Counted from the stretch's first letter, positions 42,209 through 52,858 are shown. The stretch is 64,000 nucleotides of DNA from Fermentimonas sp. (GCA_015478775.1 JADMKP010000008.1:62001-126000); one strand, 5' to 3'. Made by a program: numbers and translations. Notes: a model not told the origin generated them from the letters alone.

Positions 42209-45200
42209 TTAGTAATCTCTCTCTACTACAGCAATTTTTCTTTCCAGTTCAGCAATTTTCTTTTCTTGAAGTACTTTTTTATATTCAATTGGCACCACTT
42301 TCTTAAACTTAAGCACATATTGGTCCCAATATGTAAGAATCTTTTTAGCCAATTCACTATTTGTGTATTGTAAATGTTTGAAGACAAGACTCTTTAGCTC
42401 ATTTATATCTGATATATCTTCTACCAACGACAATTCAATCATCTCCATATTACAGAAATAATCGAAATTATTCTTTTCATCCAACACATATGCTACACCA
42501 CCACTCATGCCGGCAGCAAAATTCCTACCCGTAGCTCCAAGAACAACTGCAATACCACCAGTCATGTACTCACAGCAGTGGTCTCCCGCCCCCTCAATAA
42601 CTGCTGTGGCACCAGAATTCCTTACAGCAAACCTCTCACCTGCAATTCCATTAATATATACTTCACCTGTGGTTGCGCCATAAAGTGAAGTATTGCCGCA
42701 TATAATATTACTTTCAGGATCAAAGGTGCTACCTCTAGGTGGAGTAACAATTATTCTACCACCCGAAAGCCCTTTACCCAGGTAATCATTTGTGTCGCCA
42801 TGAAGATAAAATGTAATACCTTTAACTAAGAAGGCGCCAAAACTTTGACCTGCAGAACCATCGAAATAAGCTGATATAGTATGTTCTGGTAACCCTTCCT
42901 CACCATATTTGGCAGCAATAATCCCCGAAAGCATGGCCCCCGTTGCTCTATCAGTATTTTTAATTAACTTCTTTATACCTACAGGATGTTGAAATTCAAT
43001 TGATGGTAGCGCTTCCTTTATTAATTTCCTATCCATCACATCCTCAATTTTATGAAGCTGTTTTTCACTGTACCTTACAGAGTTAGTTTTAGCTTCCTCA
43101 GGATAATAAATAATTTTTGATATATCTATCTTCTCGGTTTTAGGTGAATTTTGGTAACTTTTCCTCAATAGCAAATCGGCACGACCTACTATCTCATCCA
43201 GAGACCTAAAACCCAGAGATGCTAGTTCCTCACGAGTGTCTTCTGCCAAAAACCTAAAATAATTAACCAATTGTTCGTGATGACCCGTAAATCGTTTTCT
43301 CAATTCCAGATTCTGTGTTGCTATACCCACGGGGCAAGTATTTAAATGACATTTTCTCATCATCACACATCCTAAAACAATAAGAGCGCTAGTTGCAAAT
43401 CCAAACTCCTCCGCACCAAGCATTGCTGCAATAACAATGTCTCTGCCAGTTTTCAGTTGCCCGTCGGTCTGTATTTTAACTTTACCACGTAAATTGTTCA
43501 TCACAAGAGTTTGTTGCGTCTCAGAAAGTCCAATCTCCAAAGGCATCCCAGCATGCTTTATAGAGCTGGCTGGACTTGCACCCGTTCCGCCTTCGCATCC
43601 ACTTATCACTATTAAATCTGCCTTTGCTTTTGCAACACCTGCTGCAATAGTGCCCACACCACTTTCAGAAACAAGCTTAACACTTATTGTTGCCTGTGGA
43701 TTCACATTCTTCAGATCGAATATTAGCTGCGCCAAATCTTCAATCGAATATATATCATGATGAGGTGGAGGAGAGATAAGTGATATACCAGGGATTGAAT
43801 GCCTAGTTTTAGCAATTATTTCATCAACTTTATAACCAGGTAGTTGTCCTCCCTCACCAGGCTTAGCTCCTTGAGCAATCTTTATCTGCAACTCATCAGC
43901 ATTTATAAGGTACTCTGTTGTAACACCAAACCTGCCCGACGCCACTTGTTTTATAGCACTTCTCCTCGATAATCCATCTTCTGAAATACTAAATCTGGCT
44001 GGGTCTTCACCTCCCTCACCTGTGTTACTTCTGCCCCCAATAATATTCATTGCTACTGCCAGAGCTTCGTGTGCTTCTTTACTTATAGATCCATAAGACA
44101 TAGCACCCGTGCAGAATCTTTTCAAAATATTTTCAGCAGGTTCAACTTCAACTAAATCTATAGGACTCTGTTTATAGTCAATCAGATCCCTAATAAAATT
44201 GGGCTTCTCTTTATAATTAACAATAGCGCAATAGTCCTTAAATAATTGGTAGTTGTTAGTCTTGGTTGCTATCTGCAAACCAACAATAGTCTCGGGGTTC
44301 CACGCATGGTGCTCACCATTTACACGATATGCATAACTTCCGGTGTTGTTAAGTCTAAAAGGAGTTGTGTCATCAGTACTATACGCTTCATTAAATGGTT
44401 GAAGCACTTCATATGTGATATCATCCATATCAATTCCTTCTATTTTGGAAGATATACCTTTAAAATAACTGTTTAATACAGCAGATGATATACCTAATGC
44501 TTCAAATATATGCGCACCCCTGTAGCTTCTAAGTGTGGAATTACCCATCTTAGAAAGAACTTTTAAGAGGCCTTTATTTATTGATTTAATATAATTCTTC
44601 TTTGCAGTATCAAAATCAATATTAATCTCACCCGTTTTTATTTGTTGTTGTAATATTGCAAAAATCAAATAAGGATTAACGGCGTTAGCTCCAAAACCAA
44701 AAAGCAGAGCAAAATGCATAATCTCACGAGGTTCGGCACTTTCCACAACAATATCAATCTGCATTCTCTTTCGCTTTTCAACTAAATACAGATGAACAGC
44801 AGAAGTGGCCAATAGCGAAGGTATTGGAGCATGATTAATATCAACTCCCCTATCACTCAAAACTATATAGTTTTTACCCTCATCAACTGCCTTTTCTACA
44901 CTTAAGCATAGATCATCAAGCGCTTTCCTTAATCCTTCTGAACCTTTTATCGGATCAAAAAGTATGGGTATTATTGCTGTGGATAAACCTTTATAACGTA
45001 AGTTTAAAAGAATATCAAAATGTGTGTTAGTTAAAACAGGACTTTTCAATTTCACAATAGGTGACATTTCCGGTATCTGTTCAAGCACATTCTGATGGAT
45101 TGCACCCATGTATCCTGTAAGAGACATTACTAACTCTTCTCTAATAGAGTCAATTGGCGGATTAGTAACCTGTGCAAATTGCTGCCTGAAGTAATTAAAC

Positions 45201-46741
45201 ATACGTTGAGGCTTTTCACTAAATGGAGCAAGTGTTACATCGTTTCCCATAGAAGAAACGGGCTCTTTCCCCTCTAGTGCCATTGGGTTAATAAGCAAAT
45301 CTATATCTTCAACAGAGTATCCAAATATTTTCAATACTGTTTCGTAATTTGCTATTTCATTTATAACAGTTCGTCCCGATGTTATTTCTTCAATGTTAAT
45401 ACAGTTATTTACAAGCCACTCCTTGTAAGAAAACGCATGTGCAAGTTCTTCTTTCAGCTCCTCATCATGATAGATATTTCCAGTAAGTGTGTCAACTAAT
45501 AACATCTTGCCTGGCTTCAATCTACCTCTTTCTTTTATATTAGAAGGCTCAAATTCAATAGTGCCAGTTTCAGAGGCAATTACCATCATACCATCATGAG
45601 TAATAGTGTATCTCGCAGGACGTAAGCCATTTCTATCAAGCATGCCACCGGCAAACCTTCCATCACTATATAGCAGTGTTGCAGGTCCATCCCATGGCTC
45701 CATCATCATACTATGATACTCATAGAATGCTTTAAGACCATCTGAAATCGGGTTTTTGTCGTTAAAGCTTTCAGGCACAAGCATTGACATGGCATGCGGT
45801 AAAGTCTTCCCCGACATAAACAAAAACTCCAGAACATTATCTAAAGAAGCACTATCACTCATATTTGGTTGAACAATAGGGTATAGTGGTACTAAATCGC
45901 CCAGTTGATCCGATTTAAGTACACTTTCCCTGCTTTTCATCCATTGCCTGTTGCCTCTTATTGTATTTATCTCTCCATTATGTGCAAGCATGCGAAATGG
46001 TTGCGCCAAATCCCATGTGGGAAAAGTGTTTGTACTAAACCGAGAATGTACCAGTGCAAGCCTGCTGGTGAAATTATTGTCGCTAAGGTCTGGAAAATAT
46101 TGTCTCAATTGCAAAGATGAAAGCATCCCTTTATATATCATCTGCTTTGTAGAAAGACTAACAATATAAAAAGTCCTTTCCTTTATCACTTTATGCCCCG
46201 CAAGCCTGTTTTCAATCTTTTTCCTCAGAATAAACAACTTTTTATCTAGCTCATCCGAAGTGCCCGATCCTGATATAAATAATTGTTTTATAACAGGTTC
46301 ATTAGAAAGAGCAATCTCACCCAAGCAACTACTGTTCACCGGTACATCTCGTATATTTAAAAGTGTGAGTTGCTCCTTTGCAACCTCTTCTTTGATTACA
46401 TTAATACAAAAATCTCTTTCACTTTTGTTCTTTGGTAAAAATACAAGTCCCGTTCCATATTTTCCTTCAACCGGTACAGCTATACCATTTAAAAGTATGA
46501 ATTCATGTGGAATCTGAATTAATATACCTGCGCCGTCACCAGTAATATTATCCGAGCTTTCTGCTCCTCTATGTACCATGTTCTCAAGTACCTGCAGTCC
46601 CTTTTCAATTATTGAATGAGACTTATCACCTTTTAATGTTATAGCCAAGCCAACTCCACATGAGTCATGTTCGTTATTAAATGAATAAAGCGACTGTTCT
46701 TCAATTTTATCGAGTCGACTAAATATATTTTTTTTGTTCAT
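42209..46741 (-). CDS. gltB: Glutamate synthase large subunit
   Basis: GltB converts glutamine and 2-oxoglutarate to two glutamates. The 1510-residue protein has all four parts. The N-terminal amidotransferase is expected to mature at Cys28 in EHDSCGVGL after loss of a 27-residue propeptide. The central domain follows, then the FMN synthase domain (GAMSYGSISKEAHEALA, QIKIAQGAKPGEGGQLPG, SGCEGGTGASP), with the [3Fe-4S] cysteines in CHLNTCPVG, and the C-terminal GXGXG beta-helix (GGRIIVTPPRGS and DHCCEYMTGG). It is the second gene of the cluster, 50 bp downstream of glnN copy B. Confidence 0.97.
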   Translation of the reverse strand: MNKKNIFSRLDKIEEQSLYSFNNEHDSCGVGLAITLKGDKSHSIIEKGLQVLENMVHRGAESSDNITGDGAGILIQIPHEFILLNGIAVPVEGKYGTGLVFLPKNKSERDFCINVIKEEVAKEQLTLLNIRDVPVNSSCLGEIALSNEPVIKQLFISGSGTSDELDKKLFILRKKIENRLAGHKVIKERTFYIVSLSTKQMIYKGMLSSLQLRQYFPDLSDNNFTSRLALVHSRFSTNTFPTWDLAQPFRMLAHNGEINTIRGNRQWMKSRESVLKSDQLGDLVPLYPIVQPNMSDSASLDNVLEFLFMSGKTLPHAMSMLVPESFNDKNPISDGLKAFYEYHSMMMEPWDGPATLLYSDGRFAGGMLDRNGLRPARYTITHDGMMVIASETGTIEFEPSNIKERGRLKPGKMLLVDTLTGNIYHDEELKEELAHAFSYKEWLVNNCINIEEITSGRTVINEIANYETVLKIFGYSVEDIDLLINPMALEGKEPVSSMGNDVTLAPFSEKPQRMFNYFRQQFAQVTNPPIDSIREELVMSLTGYMGAIHQNVLEQIPEMSPIVKLKSPVLTNTHFDILLNLRYKGLSTAIIPILFDPIKGSEGLRKALDDLCLSVEKAVDEGKNYIVLSDRGVDINHAPIPSLLATSAVHLYLVEKRKRMQIDIVVESAEPREIMHFALLFGFGANAVNPYLIFAILQQQIKTGEINIDFDTAKKNYIKSINKGLLKVLSKMGNSTLRSYRGAHIFEALGISSAVLNSYFKGISSKIEGIDMDDITYEVLQPFNEAYSTDDTTPFRLNNTGSYAYRVNGEHHAWNPETIVGLQIATKTNNYQLFKDYCAIVNYKEKPNFIRDLIDYKQSPIDLVEVEPAENILKRFCTGAMSYGSISKEAHEALAVAMNIIGGRSNTGEGGEDPARFSISEDGLSRRSAIKQVASGRFGVTTEYLINADELQIKIAQGAKPGEGGQLPGYKVDEIIAKTRHSIPGISLISPPPHHDIYSIEDLAQLIFDLKNVNPQATISVKLVSESGVGTIAAGVAKAKADLIVISGCEGGTGASPASSIKHAGMPLEIGLSETQQTLVMNNLRGKVKIQTDGQLKTGRDIVIAAMLGAEEFGFATSALIVLGCVMMRKCHLNTCPVGIATQNLELRKRFTGHHEQLVNYFRFLAEDTREELASLGFRSLDEIVGRADLLLRKSYQNSPKTEKIDISKIIYYPEEAKTNSVRYSEKQLHKIEDVMDRKLIKEALPSIEFQHPVGIKKLIKNTDRATGAMLSGIIAAKYGEEGLPEHTISAYFDGSAGQSFGAFLVKGITFYLHGDTNDYLGKGLSGGRIIVTPPRGSTFDPESNIICGNTSLYGATTGEVYINGIAGERFAVRNSGATAVIEGAGDHCCEYMTGGIAVVLGATGRNFAAGMSGGVAYVLDEKNNFDYFCNMEMIELSLVEDISDINELKSLVFKHLQYTNSELAKKILTYWDQYVLKFKKVVPIEYKKVLQEKKIAELERKIAVVERDY

Positions 46742-46791
46742 CTTTTATTGTTTTAAGTGGAAAGTTGCTGGTCTTAACCATCACATATTTA

Positions 46792-48987
46792 TTAACTAAT
46801 AAAAAGTAATTCTCTGTATTTAGGTAGTGTCCACATTCTATTGTCAACAATCAATTCCAATTTATCTACATGATATCTAATCTTGTTAAAATATACCTCA
46901 ACGTTATCATGATAAGCAATTGCTTTTTCCCTAGAATCTGTCAACCTATTAGCCGATTTGCGTGCTTCTACCATCTCATATACCTTTCTGTTTATTCCAG
47001 AAATATGCTCTGCAATCTCCTCAATCAGTGCAGCATCTTCCTTCGACATTTTTGCAGCTTTCTCTTCATCAAACACTACTTTCATTTTATAAAGATTATC
47101 AAGAAGCATTGTTTGATATTCAGTTGCAACCGGAATTATGTGATTCATACACAAATCGCCCAACACCCTACCTTCAATCTGTATCTTTTTGGTGTATGTT
47201 TCCCATTTTACTTCATTGCGTGCATGTAGTTCTTTTTCGTTCAATACACCAATACTTTCAAACATTTCAACCGATTGTTCAGATGTATAAGCATCCTGAA
47301 TTACAGGCACACTAGTTTCACAATCAATTCCACGTTCGGCTGCCTCTTTTTTCCATTCATCGCTATAGCCATTTCCTTCAAAGCGTATTGGTTTAGACTC
47401 TTTAATGTAGTGTCGGAGAGTGTCGTAAATAGCCTCTTCAGTTTTCATTCCACTCTCTGTCTTTTTGTCAATCTCTTTTTTGAATTCTATTAGCTGTGCA
47501 GCTACTACTGAGTTGAGCGCTGTCATTGCAGGTGAACAGTTGGCAGAAGATCCTACTGCCCTAAACTCAAAACGGTTTCCTGTAAATGCAAAAGGTGAAG
47601 TTCTGTTTCTATCTGTATTGTCAATCAATACCTCAGGAATATGAGCTACTCCTAACTTCATTAGTTGAAGTTCATCAACAGAAATTTCATCATCATCAGA
47701 GCTATTTTCAATTTTGTCAAGCACCGCTGTAATCTGCTTACCCAGAAATACTGAGATAATTGCAGGTGGTGCTTCATTTGCTCCCAAGCGATGTGCATTG
47801 TTGGCAGACATAATCGAAGCTTTTAATAATGCATTGTGTTTGTAAACAGCAATAAGTGTGTTAACAAGAATTGTTACGAATAAAAGGTTTTCGTTGGGAC
47901 TCTTACCTGGGGTGAAAAGACCAATTCCTGTGTCGGTGCAAAGCGACCAGTTATTATGTTTACCCGAACCATTTACACCCGCAAATGGTTTCTCATGAAG
48001 CAATAGTTTGAAATTATGCTTATTGGCAATCTTATGCATCAAAGACATAACCAATAGGTTCTGGTCAACTGCAAGATTGGTTTCTCCAAATATTGGCGCC
48101 ACTTCAAACTGGTTTGGCGCTACTTCATTATGACAGGTCTTTAGTGGAATACCAAATTTATATGCTTCATGTTCTATCTCCTGCATAAAAGTTGCTACTC
48201 GTGCAGGTATCGACCCAAAATAATGATCCTCCAACTGTTGATTTTTAGCGCTTTCATGCCCCATAAGGGTTCTCTCAGTTAGTATCAGATCGGGTCTAGC
48301 CAAATATAACGCTTTATCAACCAAAAAATATTCTTGTTCCCATCCAAGATATGAAAACACTTTTTTTACTTCCGGATAAAATAACTTGCATACATCAACC
48401 GCTGCTTTATCTATTGCGTTTAAAGCTTTTAATAACGGTGTTTTATAGTCTAAAGCTTCACCTGTATAAGAAATAAACACCGTAGGGATACACAATGTGT
48501 CATCAATTATAAATGCTGGCGACGAAGGATCCCATGCGGTATATCCTCTGGCTTCAAACGTGTTTCTTATACCACCACTAGGAAAGCTGGAGGCATCCGG
48601 TTCCTGCTGAGCCAATAATTTTCCCGAAAATCGTTCTATTACATTACCACCTGGACCGTCAACATAATCAATAAACGAATCGTGCTTTTCAGCAGTACCT
48701 TCTGTTAATGGCTGAAACCAATGTGTGTAATGAGTTGCTCCCATCTCTACAGCCCACATCTTCATACCTGCTGCAACATGGTCTGCAATACCTCTATTTA
48801 GTGTTGTTCCATTGTCAATGGCCTCTAAAACAATACTCATAGTTTCTTTCGAGAGATACTTCGACATCTGTGCACGATTAAAGACATATTTGCCAAAATA
48901 CTCAGAAGGCAATATACCTGGTGACATAACTTCAACCGGTACTCTTTTCGACGCCTCTTCTACAGCTTTAAATCTTAATGTTGACAT
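46792..48987 (-). CDS. glnN: Type III glutamine synthetase, copy B
   Basis: This is the first gene of the nitrogen-assimilation cluster and a paralogue of the 36762-38957 gene, equal in length (731 residues) and without gaps in alignment. Family motifs include GGIRNTFEARGYTAWDPSSPAF, GVNGSGKHNNWS and VGSSANCSPAM. At position 285 it has Cys (KTCHNEVAPNQ) where copy A and, to my knowledge, the family have Arg. At position 345 it has the normal Asn. The DNA of the two copies differs at many synonymous positions, so the duplication is not recent. It is driven by a clear promoter at 49049-49078. Confidence 0.95.
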   Translation of the reverse strand: MSTLRFKAVEEASKRVPVEVMSPGILPSEYFGKYVFNRAQMSKYLSKETMSIVLEAIDNGTTLNRGIADHVAAGMKMWAVEMGATHYTHWFQPLTEGTAEKHDSFIDYVDGPGGNVIERFSGKLLAQQEPDASSFPSGGIRNTFEARGYTAWDPSSPAFIIDDTLCIPTVFISYTGEALDYKTPLLKALNAIDKAAVDVCKLFYPEVKKVFSYLGWEQEYFLVDKALYLARPDLILTERTLMGHESAKNQQLEDHYFGSIPARVATFMQEIEHEAYKFGIPLKTCHNEVAPNQFEVAPIFGETNLAVDQNLLVMSLMHKIANKHNFKLLLHEKPFAGVNGSGKHNNWSLCTDTGIGLFTPGKSPNENLLFVTILVNTLIAVYKHNALLKASIMSANNAHRLGANEAPPAIISVFLGKQITAVLDKIENSSDDDEISVDELQLMKLGVAHIPEVLIDNTDRNRTSPFAFTGNRFEFRAVGSSANCSPAMTALNSVVAAQLIEFKKEIDKKTESGMKTEEAIYDTLRHYIKESKPIRFEGNGYSDEWKKEAAERGIDCETSVPVIQDAYTSEQSVEMFESIGVLNEKELHARNEVKWETYTKKIQIEGRVLGDLCMNHIIPVATEYQTMLLDNLYKMKVVFDEEKAAKMSKEDAALIEEIAEHISGINRKVYEMVEARKSANRLTDSREKAIAYHDNVEVYFNKIRYHVDKLELIVDNRMWTLPKYRELLFIS

Positions 48988-49048
48988 TTGGAATTTACTT
49001 TTAAGTGGTTATATATCTATATTATTTAATTCAGCAATCTTTACGACA

Positions 49049-49078
49049 CAAAAATAGACAAAAAGATTATAAAACCAA
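49049..49078 (-). promoter_or_regulatory. Promoter of the glnN-gltBD-asnB-glnN cluster
   Basis: TTG (49076-49078), 19 bp, TATTTTTG (49049-49056) on the minus strand, with a 61-bp leader to the ATG at 48987. TTTTGTGTCGTAA overlapping the -7 box recurs at the copy A promoter. Confidence 0.6.
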
Positions 49079-49162
49079 GAAAAAGAAGAAAAAAGAAAGA
49101 AAAAAGAGAAAAGATTAACAAAAAGATGATAAAGTAGCGTTTTGTGTGACATAAGGTTTAAT

Positions 49163-49200
49163 GCAAAAAAAACTCCTGCCAGATAATTATGACAGGAGTT
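49163..49200 (-). terminator. Intrinsic terminator of the nrfHA-ccs transcript
   Basis: A 10-bp stem on the minus strand (AACTCCTGTC/GGCAGGAGTT, one G-U pair; 49191-49200 with 49171-49180) runs directly into eight T residues. It lies 27 bp downstream of the ccsA stop. Confidence 0.9.
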
Positions 49201-49226
49201 CAAGTGTATTGTATATAAGTGTTTAC

Positions 49227-50012
49227 CTATGAATAAGTATGTACACTCTGTTGTGCCGAAGGTAAATAATTAACTCCATACCAACAAATCTGTAGAAGTA
49301 TAAATGAAATAATAAGTATTATCATTGAAGTTCTTGCAGAGGAATGTTTCTTTAGTCGGTAATGTATATAAATCATATAACCAAGCCAAGTAATAGCTGC
49401 CCAAGTTTCCTTAGGATCCCAGCTCCAATAATGCCCCCAAGCTTCCTTAGCCCATATTGCCCCCATAAGCATTCCAAGTGTAATACAAGCCGTACCGGCA
49501 TAAACCATATTGTCTGCCATTAATATTATTCCCGAAGGATTAGATAATTTTTTCTCACATACCAAATAATAAATGGCAACTAATGTAACTGCTCCAAGAA
49601 TTGCATAAGAGAACATATATATGATAACGTGAGGAGAAAACCATGGACTTTGAAGTGCAGGCATCAGCACTTTATTGTGAATATCGGGGTTAGCAATATT
49701 AACAATAATAAAAACTGTAGAAAGGATAGTTGTGAAAGAAAGTATCCACTTATAGTTCCATCGTAGATAAGTCAACACCCCCGCAACAGGCAAAAAGAAT
49801 GAATACCACAAGCGCGTCTCACCCATTGTTCTGAGTGGTGGTCGCTCCAATGAAGTCCATAAACCTGCAATAAATATTGCAAATATTATTAATCCGGCGG
49901 TTGTGAAAAGAGCTGGTAAGGTTTTGCCCTTACTTTTATATGCTAAAGCTGCTCCACCTATCCAGAATAGTACAGAAGCAATTGCGAAATAAATAAATGA
50001 ATCCCAGGTCAT
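49227..50012 (-). CDS. ccsA: Cytochrome c biogenesis protein CcsA
   Basis: CcsA carries haem across the inner membrane in the system II (Ccs) pathway and ligates it to apocytochromes. The 261-residue protein has about seven to eight hydrophobic helices and the WWD haem-handling motif WGHYWSWDPKETWAAITWLGY. Conserved histidines flank it (FSPHVIIYMFSY and IYIHYRLKKH). Its start overlaps the end of the Ccs1/ResB gene by 4 bp, so the pair is translationally coupled. The genes next to it, nrfA and nrfH, encode nine CXXC(H/K) haem sites and are the likely clients. Confidence 0.94.
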   Translation of the reverse strand: MTWDSFIYFAIASVLFWIGGAALAYKSKGKTLPALFTTAGLIIFAIFIAGLWTSLERPPLRTMGETRLWYSFFLPVAGVLTYLRWNYKWILSFTTILSTVFIIVNIANPDIHNKVLMPALQSPWFSPHVIIYMFSYAILGAVTLVAIYYLVCEKKLSNPSGIILMADNMVYAGTACITLGMLMGAIWAKEAWGHYWSWDPKETWAAITWLGYMIYIHYRLKKHSSARTSMIILIISFILLQICWYGVNYLPSAQQSVHTYS

Positions 50013-51313
50013 ACTATATTATTATATGAATCATTATTCTCCAAACCTCTATTCTGCTTGGGTCCAGCAATGAAAATAAACAATGCTCCTGCCATAAGCA
50101 TAATAATGCCGGTGTATACCACCTTTAACCAGGGGTCTCTAACAAGTTCAAAAACAGAAGTATCTGAATATTTACCCATCGTGTCGTCATAACTATATTG
50201 ATAAATTGTCCAACTCTCAACCGACATTGGTTTGTTAACCTCAATAACAGCGTTTTTGGTAAGTCCTTCTTCAGTATAGAGAGTAACGTAAGAACTATAT
50301 TTTTTAACTTCCTGTGGAGGCATCGCAATGCTTACCTTATCATCTACTATAAGGAGATTGTGAGGTAGCATATAACTTCCATTTGTAACCCAACCTTCAA
50401 CAGGTTTGTCCATACCGGGTTTAGTAGCTTTAACCTTTATTGCTGAGGTTGCACCCTCCATCTTCATTGGCACAACATTAGAAAAGGTGCTGTCCCTAAA
50501 TATCACTGCATCCGGGTAAAAATCTAATATTTCAATTGTCAAACCGGCTAACTGCGTTGTTTTGCCAATTCCTTCATACATATAACTTTCGGGTCGTGCT
50601 GCAGGCAACATCTTGCCAGTTTCGCTCTCTATTACAACCAGTTTAGGTTCATACTCCTCAATTGTAAATGTATCAAGTTGAATAGCCAGATTCAACTCCC
50701 TCAACTCCCCTTTGCTGTCCATTGCCCTCCACTCAAGATTGCCTTCTGTTACACTCATTGTGAGTCTTTCCAGATCAGCACTTCCAAGGATTCCTCCAAA
50801 CAGAGCTAAAAACAGACCAAGATGGTTTAGGTAGAATCCGATATCACGTACCCCCTGTTTCTGTTTTGTACGTCTAAGAGTTGTAATTCCCAGTATTAGC
50901 AGCAAGTACATGCACGAAAGCACAAAAGGCCACGAAGTAGTCATGTTATGCCAGCCCAAAGTCGTAAAGAAATTAGGCGGTAAATGCTCTTTTGGTGTAT
51001 CAAAATTAAACTGAGGCAATACACCCAAAATTACACACAAAATCACCAATACAGTAATTGAAGGTATCGTGGAATATACACTTGATAGCCATCTCACAAT
51101 TCTGTTTTTGTTAGCAAAAAAGTGTACAGCAAGAAGCCCTATAACAAATAGGGCTCCTAAAATAAAGTTAATTGGCGAAGCAAATAATGTGGGGTTAATA
51201 TTTCCTAAGGTCAGTTGCAACATTAGTCCTGCAATAACAATACCTCCTGCAACTATAAAACCTTCAGCATACCCCCATGGTTGCTCCCATATCTTTCGGG
51301 AAGAATTATTCAT
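50009..51313 (-). CDS. resB: Cytochrome c biogenesis protein Ccs1/ResB-like
   Basis: ResB (Ccs1) is the partner of CcsA in system II haem ligation. The 434-residue protein has N-terminal transmembrane helices, a large periplasmic domain between about residues 190 and 380 (DTFTIEEYEPKLVVIESETGKML), and a C-terminal helix followed by a short cytoplasmic tail. The ATG at 51313 is preferred over an in-frame TTG at 51316. The stop overlaps ccsA by 4 bp. Gene order nrfH-nrfA-resB-ccsA in transcription implies a dedicated maturation unit. The call is based on position, membrane topology and the GFYLNHLGLFLALFGGILGSADLE region typical of the family. Confidence 0.85.
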   Translation of the reverse strand: MNNSSRKIWEQPWGYAEGFIVAGGIVIAGLMLQLTLGNINPTLFASPINFILGALFVIGLLAVHFFANKNRIVRWLSSVYSTIPSITVLVILCVILGVLPQFNFDTPKEHLPPNFFTTLGWHNMTTSWPFVLSCMYLLLILGITTLRRTKQKQGVRDIGFYLNHLGLFLALFGGILGSADLERLTMSVTEGNLEWRAMDSKGELRELNLAIQLDTFTIEEYEPKLVVIESETGKMLPAARPESYMYEGIGKTTQLAGLTIEILDFYPDAVIFRDSTFSNVVPMKMEGATSAIKVKATKPGMDKPVEGWVTNGSYMLPHNLLIVDDKVSIAMPPQEVKKYSSYVTLYTEEGLTKNAVIEVNKPMSVESWTIYQYSYDDTMGKYSDTSVFELVRDPWLKVVYTGIIMLMAGALFIFIAGPKQNRGLENNDSYNNIV

Positions 51314-51358
51314 CAATAATAAATACTAATTACTAAAACCTTAAATCTTTGTTCGCTT

Positions 51359-52858
51359 TTATTTTAAACTAACAAGTCGATTGTTCGCTTTCGCCTGTTC
51401 CAACCATTTAGGAGTTACCGTTTCTTGAAACTTACTCTTGTTGCCTCTTTCCATATCCATATCCAAACCAATGTAAGCCTGTGCTTTGTCTTTAGTTGAA
51501 ATGTCGGGAAGCTGAACACCTCCTGTATGACCAAGACTTGTTAATACCTGAGCAATTTCAAAACGAGCTTTGTGTGCACGATCCAGGCTAAGTGAAAGGA
51601 GTCTATGAAATTCAACAGGTGAATGGAAAGAACCTCCATGAGATGCCACTGCGTAATCCCAACGCCATTGCGACTGACGAATTAATTGTAATGCATTATG
51701 CATTTGAGCTTCTGTAGCTCCTTTTTCCCATGCAAATTGAGCTTCAATATGTGCCGTTGAGAGTTCTTTTTCTGCCAAAGTACGTATCTGATCGGCACTT
51801 CGTTGGCGTTGATATACTGTGTTACGAAGATCTTCTTCCGTTTCGCGGTGACATACCTGACAAGTATTGTTCATGCTTGCTAATGGGCTCCTGATATGGT
51901 GACTGCTAGATTTTACACCACCTTCTGAAACATATGGCATATGGCAATCTGCACAAGATACACCTCGCTGAGCATGAATACCCGTTTTATAAATTTCATA
52001 ATCGGGGTGCTGTGCTTTAATAATAGGAGCTTTACTCAATGCATGAGTATAGTCTTTAAATTGAATGCTGTCGTAATACTGCTCTGCACCTTCCATTGTC
52101 ATACCATTGTGCCAAGGAAAAATAAGGTATTTGCCTTCTGGTGTAAAATAATATTCAACATGGCATTGTGCACATGCAAGAGAACGCATATCCTGATGTG
52201 ATGCTTCTAGAATATCCATTCCCATAGCTTCATAACCTTCAACTAGTGCAGGTCTGCTAATTTGCAAATCCATAGTTTCACCATCATGACAATCTGCACA
52301 ACCTATAGGGTTCACAATTTCATTTCCCCAATGTGCCCATGGTTTATTATAAAACTCAGCCACACCAACAGAATCCATTAAACGTGGAACGTCGGGGCTC
52401 TTACAAGTCCAGCAAGTAGCCGGTTGTGGCCCTTCTTCTGCAGTCATCGGAGAACCGGTACGCAGTGTGTGAGTTACATCTGCAACTGCATGCATATGAC
52501 CTCTTGGTGTGCCATAATCTTTTGAGAAAGCATAACCTGCCCAAAGAATAACCATTTCGGGACGTTGTTCCAGTACATCTACTACACTGCTTCCATTAAA
52601 TTCACTCTGAAAAGTTGTATCGGCTGTTTGGGTCCATGACTCATACTGACGAGGAAAATCTGTTGCAAAAACTTCATTCCTCGATTCAATACCTTTAATA
52701 TCAACCATTCTGTTATACATCATACTGGTTATTTCTGCTCTACGCTGAGTAATGGATGCTGCCAGCATTCCAAGTAAGAACACTACTCCTATTGTAACAA
52801 AGAATAGTAGCCAGCCTACCCAAGGCTTCATCTTGTTGTTTTCTTGTTTACTGCTCAT
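51359..52858 (-). CDS. nrfA: Ammonia-forming cytochrome c nitrite reductase
   Basis: NrfA reduces nitrite to ammonium by six electrons in the periplasm. The 499-residue protein has one N-terminal membrane anchor (about residues 13-36) and five haem motifs: the active-site CWTCK with Cys149, Cys152 and Lys153, and CADCH (187-191), CAQCH (229-233), CADCH (302-306) and CQVCH (333-337). The Tyr-containing HVEYYF segment and the His in KTGIHAQRGVSC are conserved active-site features. The membrane anchor is retained rather than cleaved, as in other Bacteroidota. It is 36 bp downstream of nrfH. Confidence 0.97.
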   Translation of the reverse strand: MSSKQENNKMKPWVGWLLFFVTIGVVFLLGMLAASITQRRAEITSMMYNRMVDIKGIESRNEVFATDFPRQYESWTQTADTTFQSEFNGSSVVDVLEQRPEMVILWAGYAFSKDYGTPRGHMHAVADVTHTLRTGSPMTAEEGPQPATCWTCKSPDVPRLMDSVGVAEFYNKPWAHWGNEIVNPIGCADCHDGETMDLQISRPALVEGYEAMGMDILEASHQDMRSLACAQCHVEYYFTPEGKYLIFPWHNGMTMEGAEQYYDSIQFKDYTHALSKAPIIKAQHPDYEIYKTGIHAQRGVSCADCHMPYVSEGGVKSSSHHIRSPLASMNNTCQVCHRETEEDLRNTVYQRQRSADQIRTLAEKELSTAHIEAQFAWEKGATEAQMHNALQLIRQSQWRWDYAVASHGGSFHSPVEFHRLLSLSLDRAHKARFEIAQVLTSLGHTGGVQLPDISTKDKAQAYIGLDMDMERGNKSKFQETVTPKWLEQAKANNRLVSLK

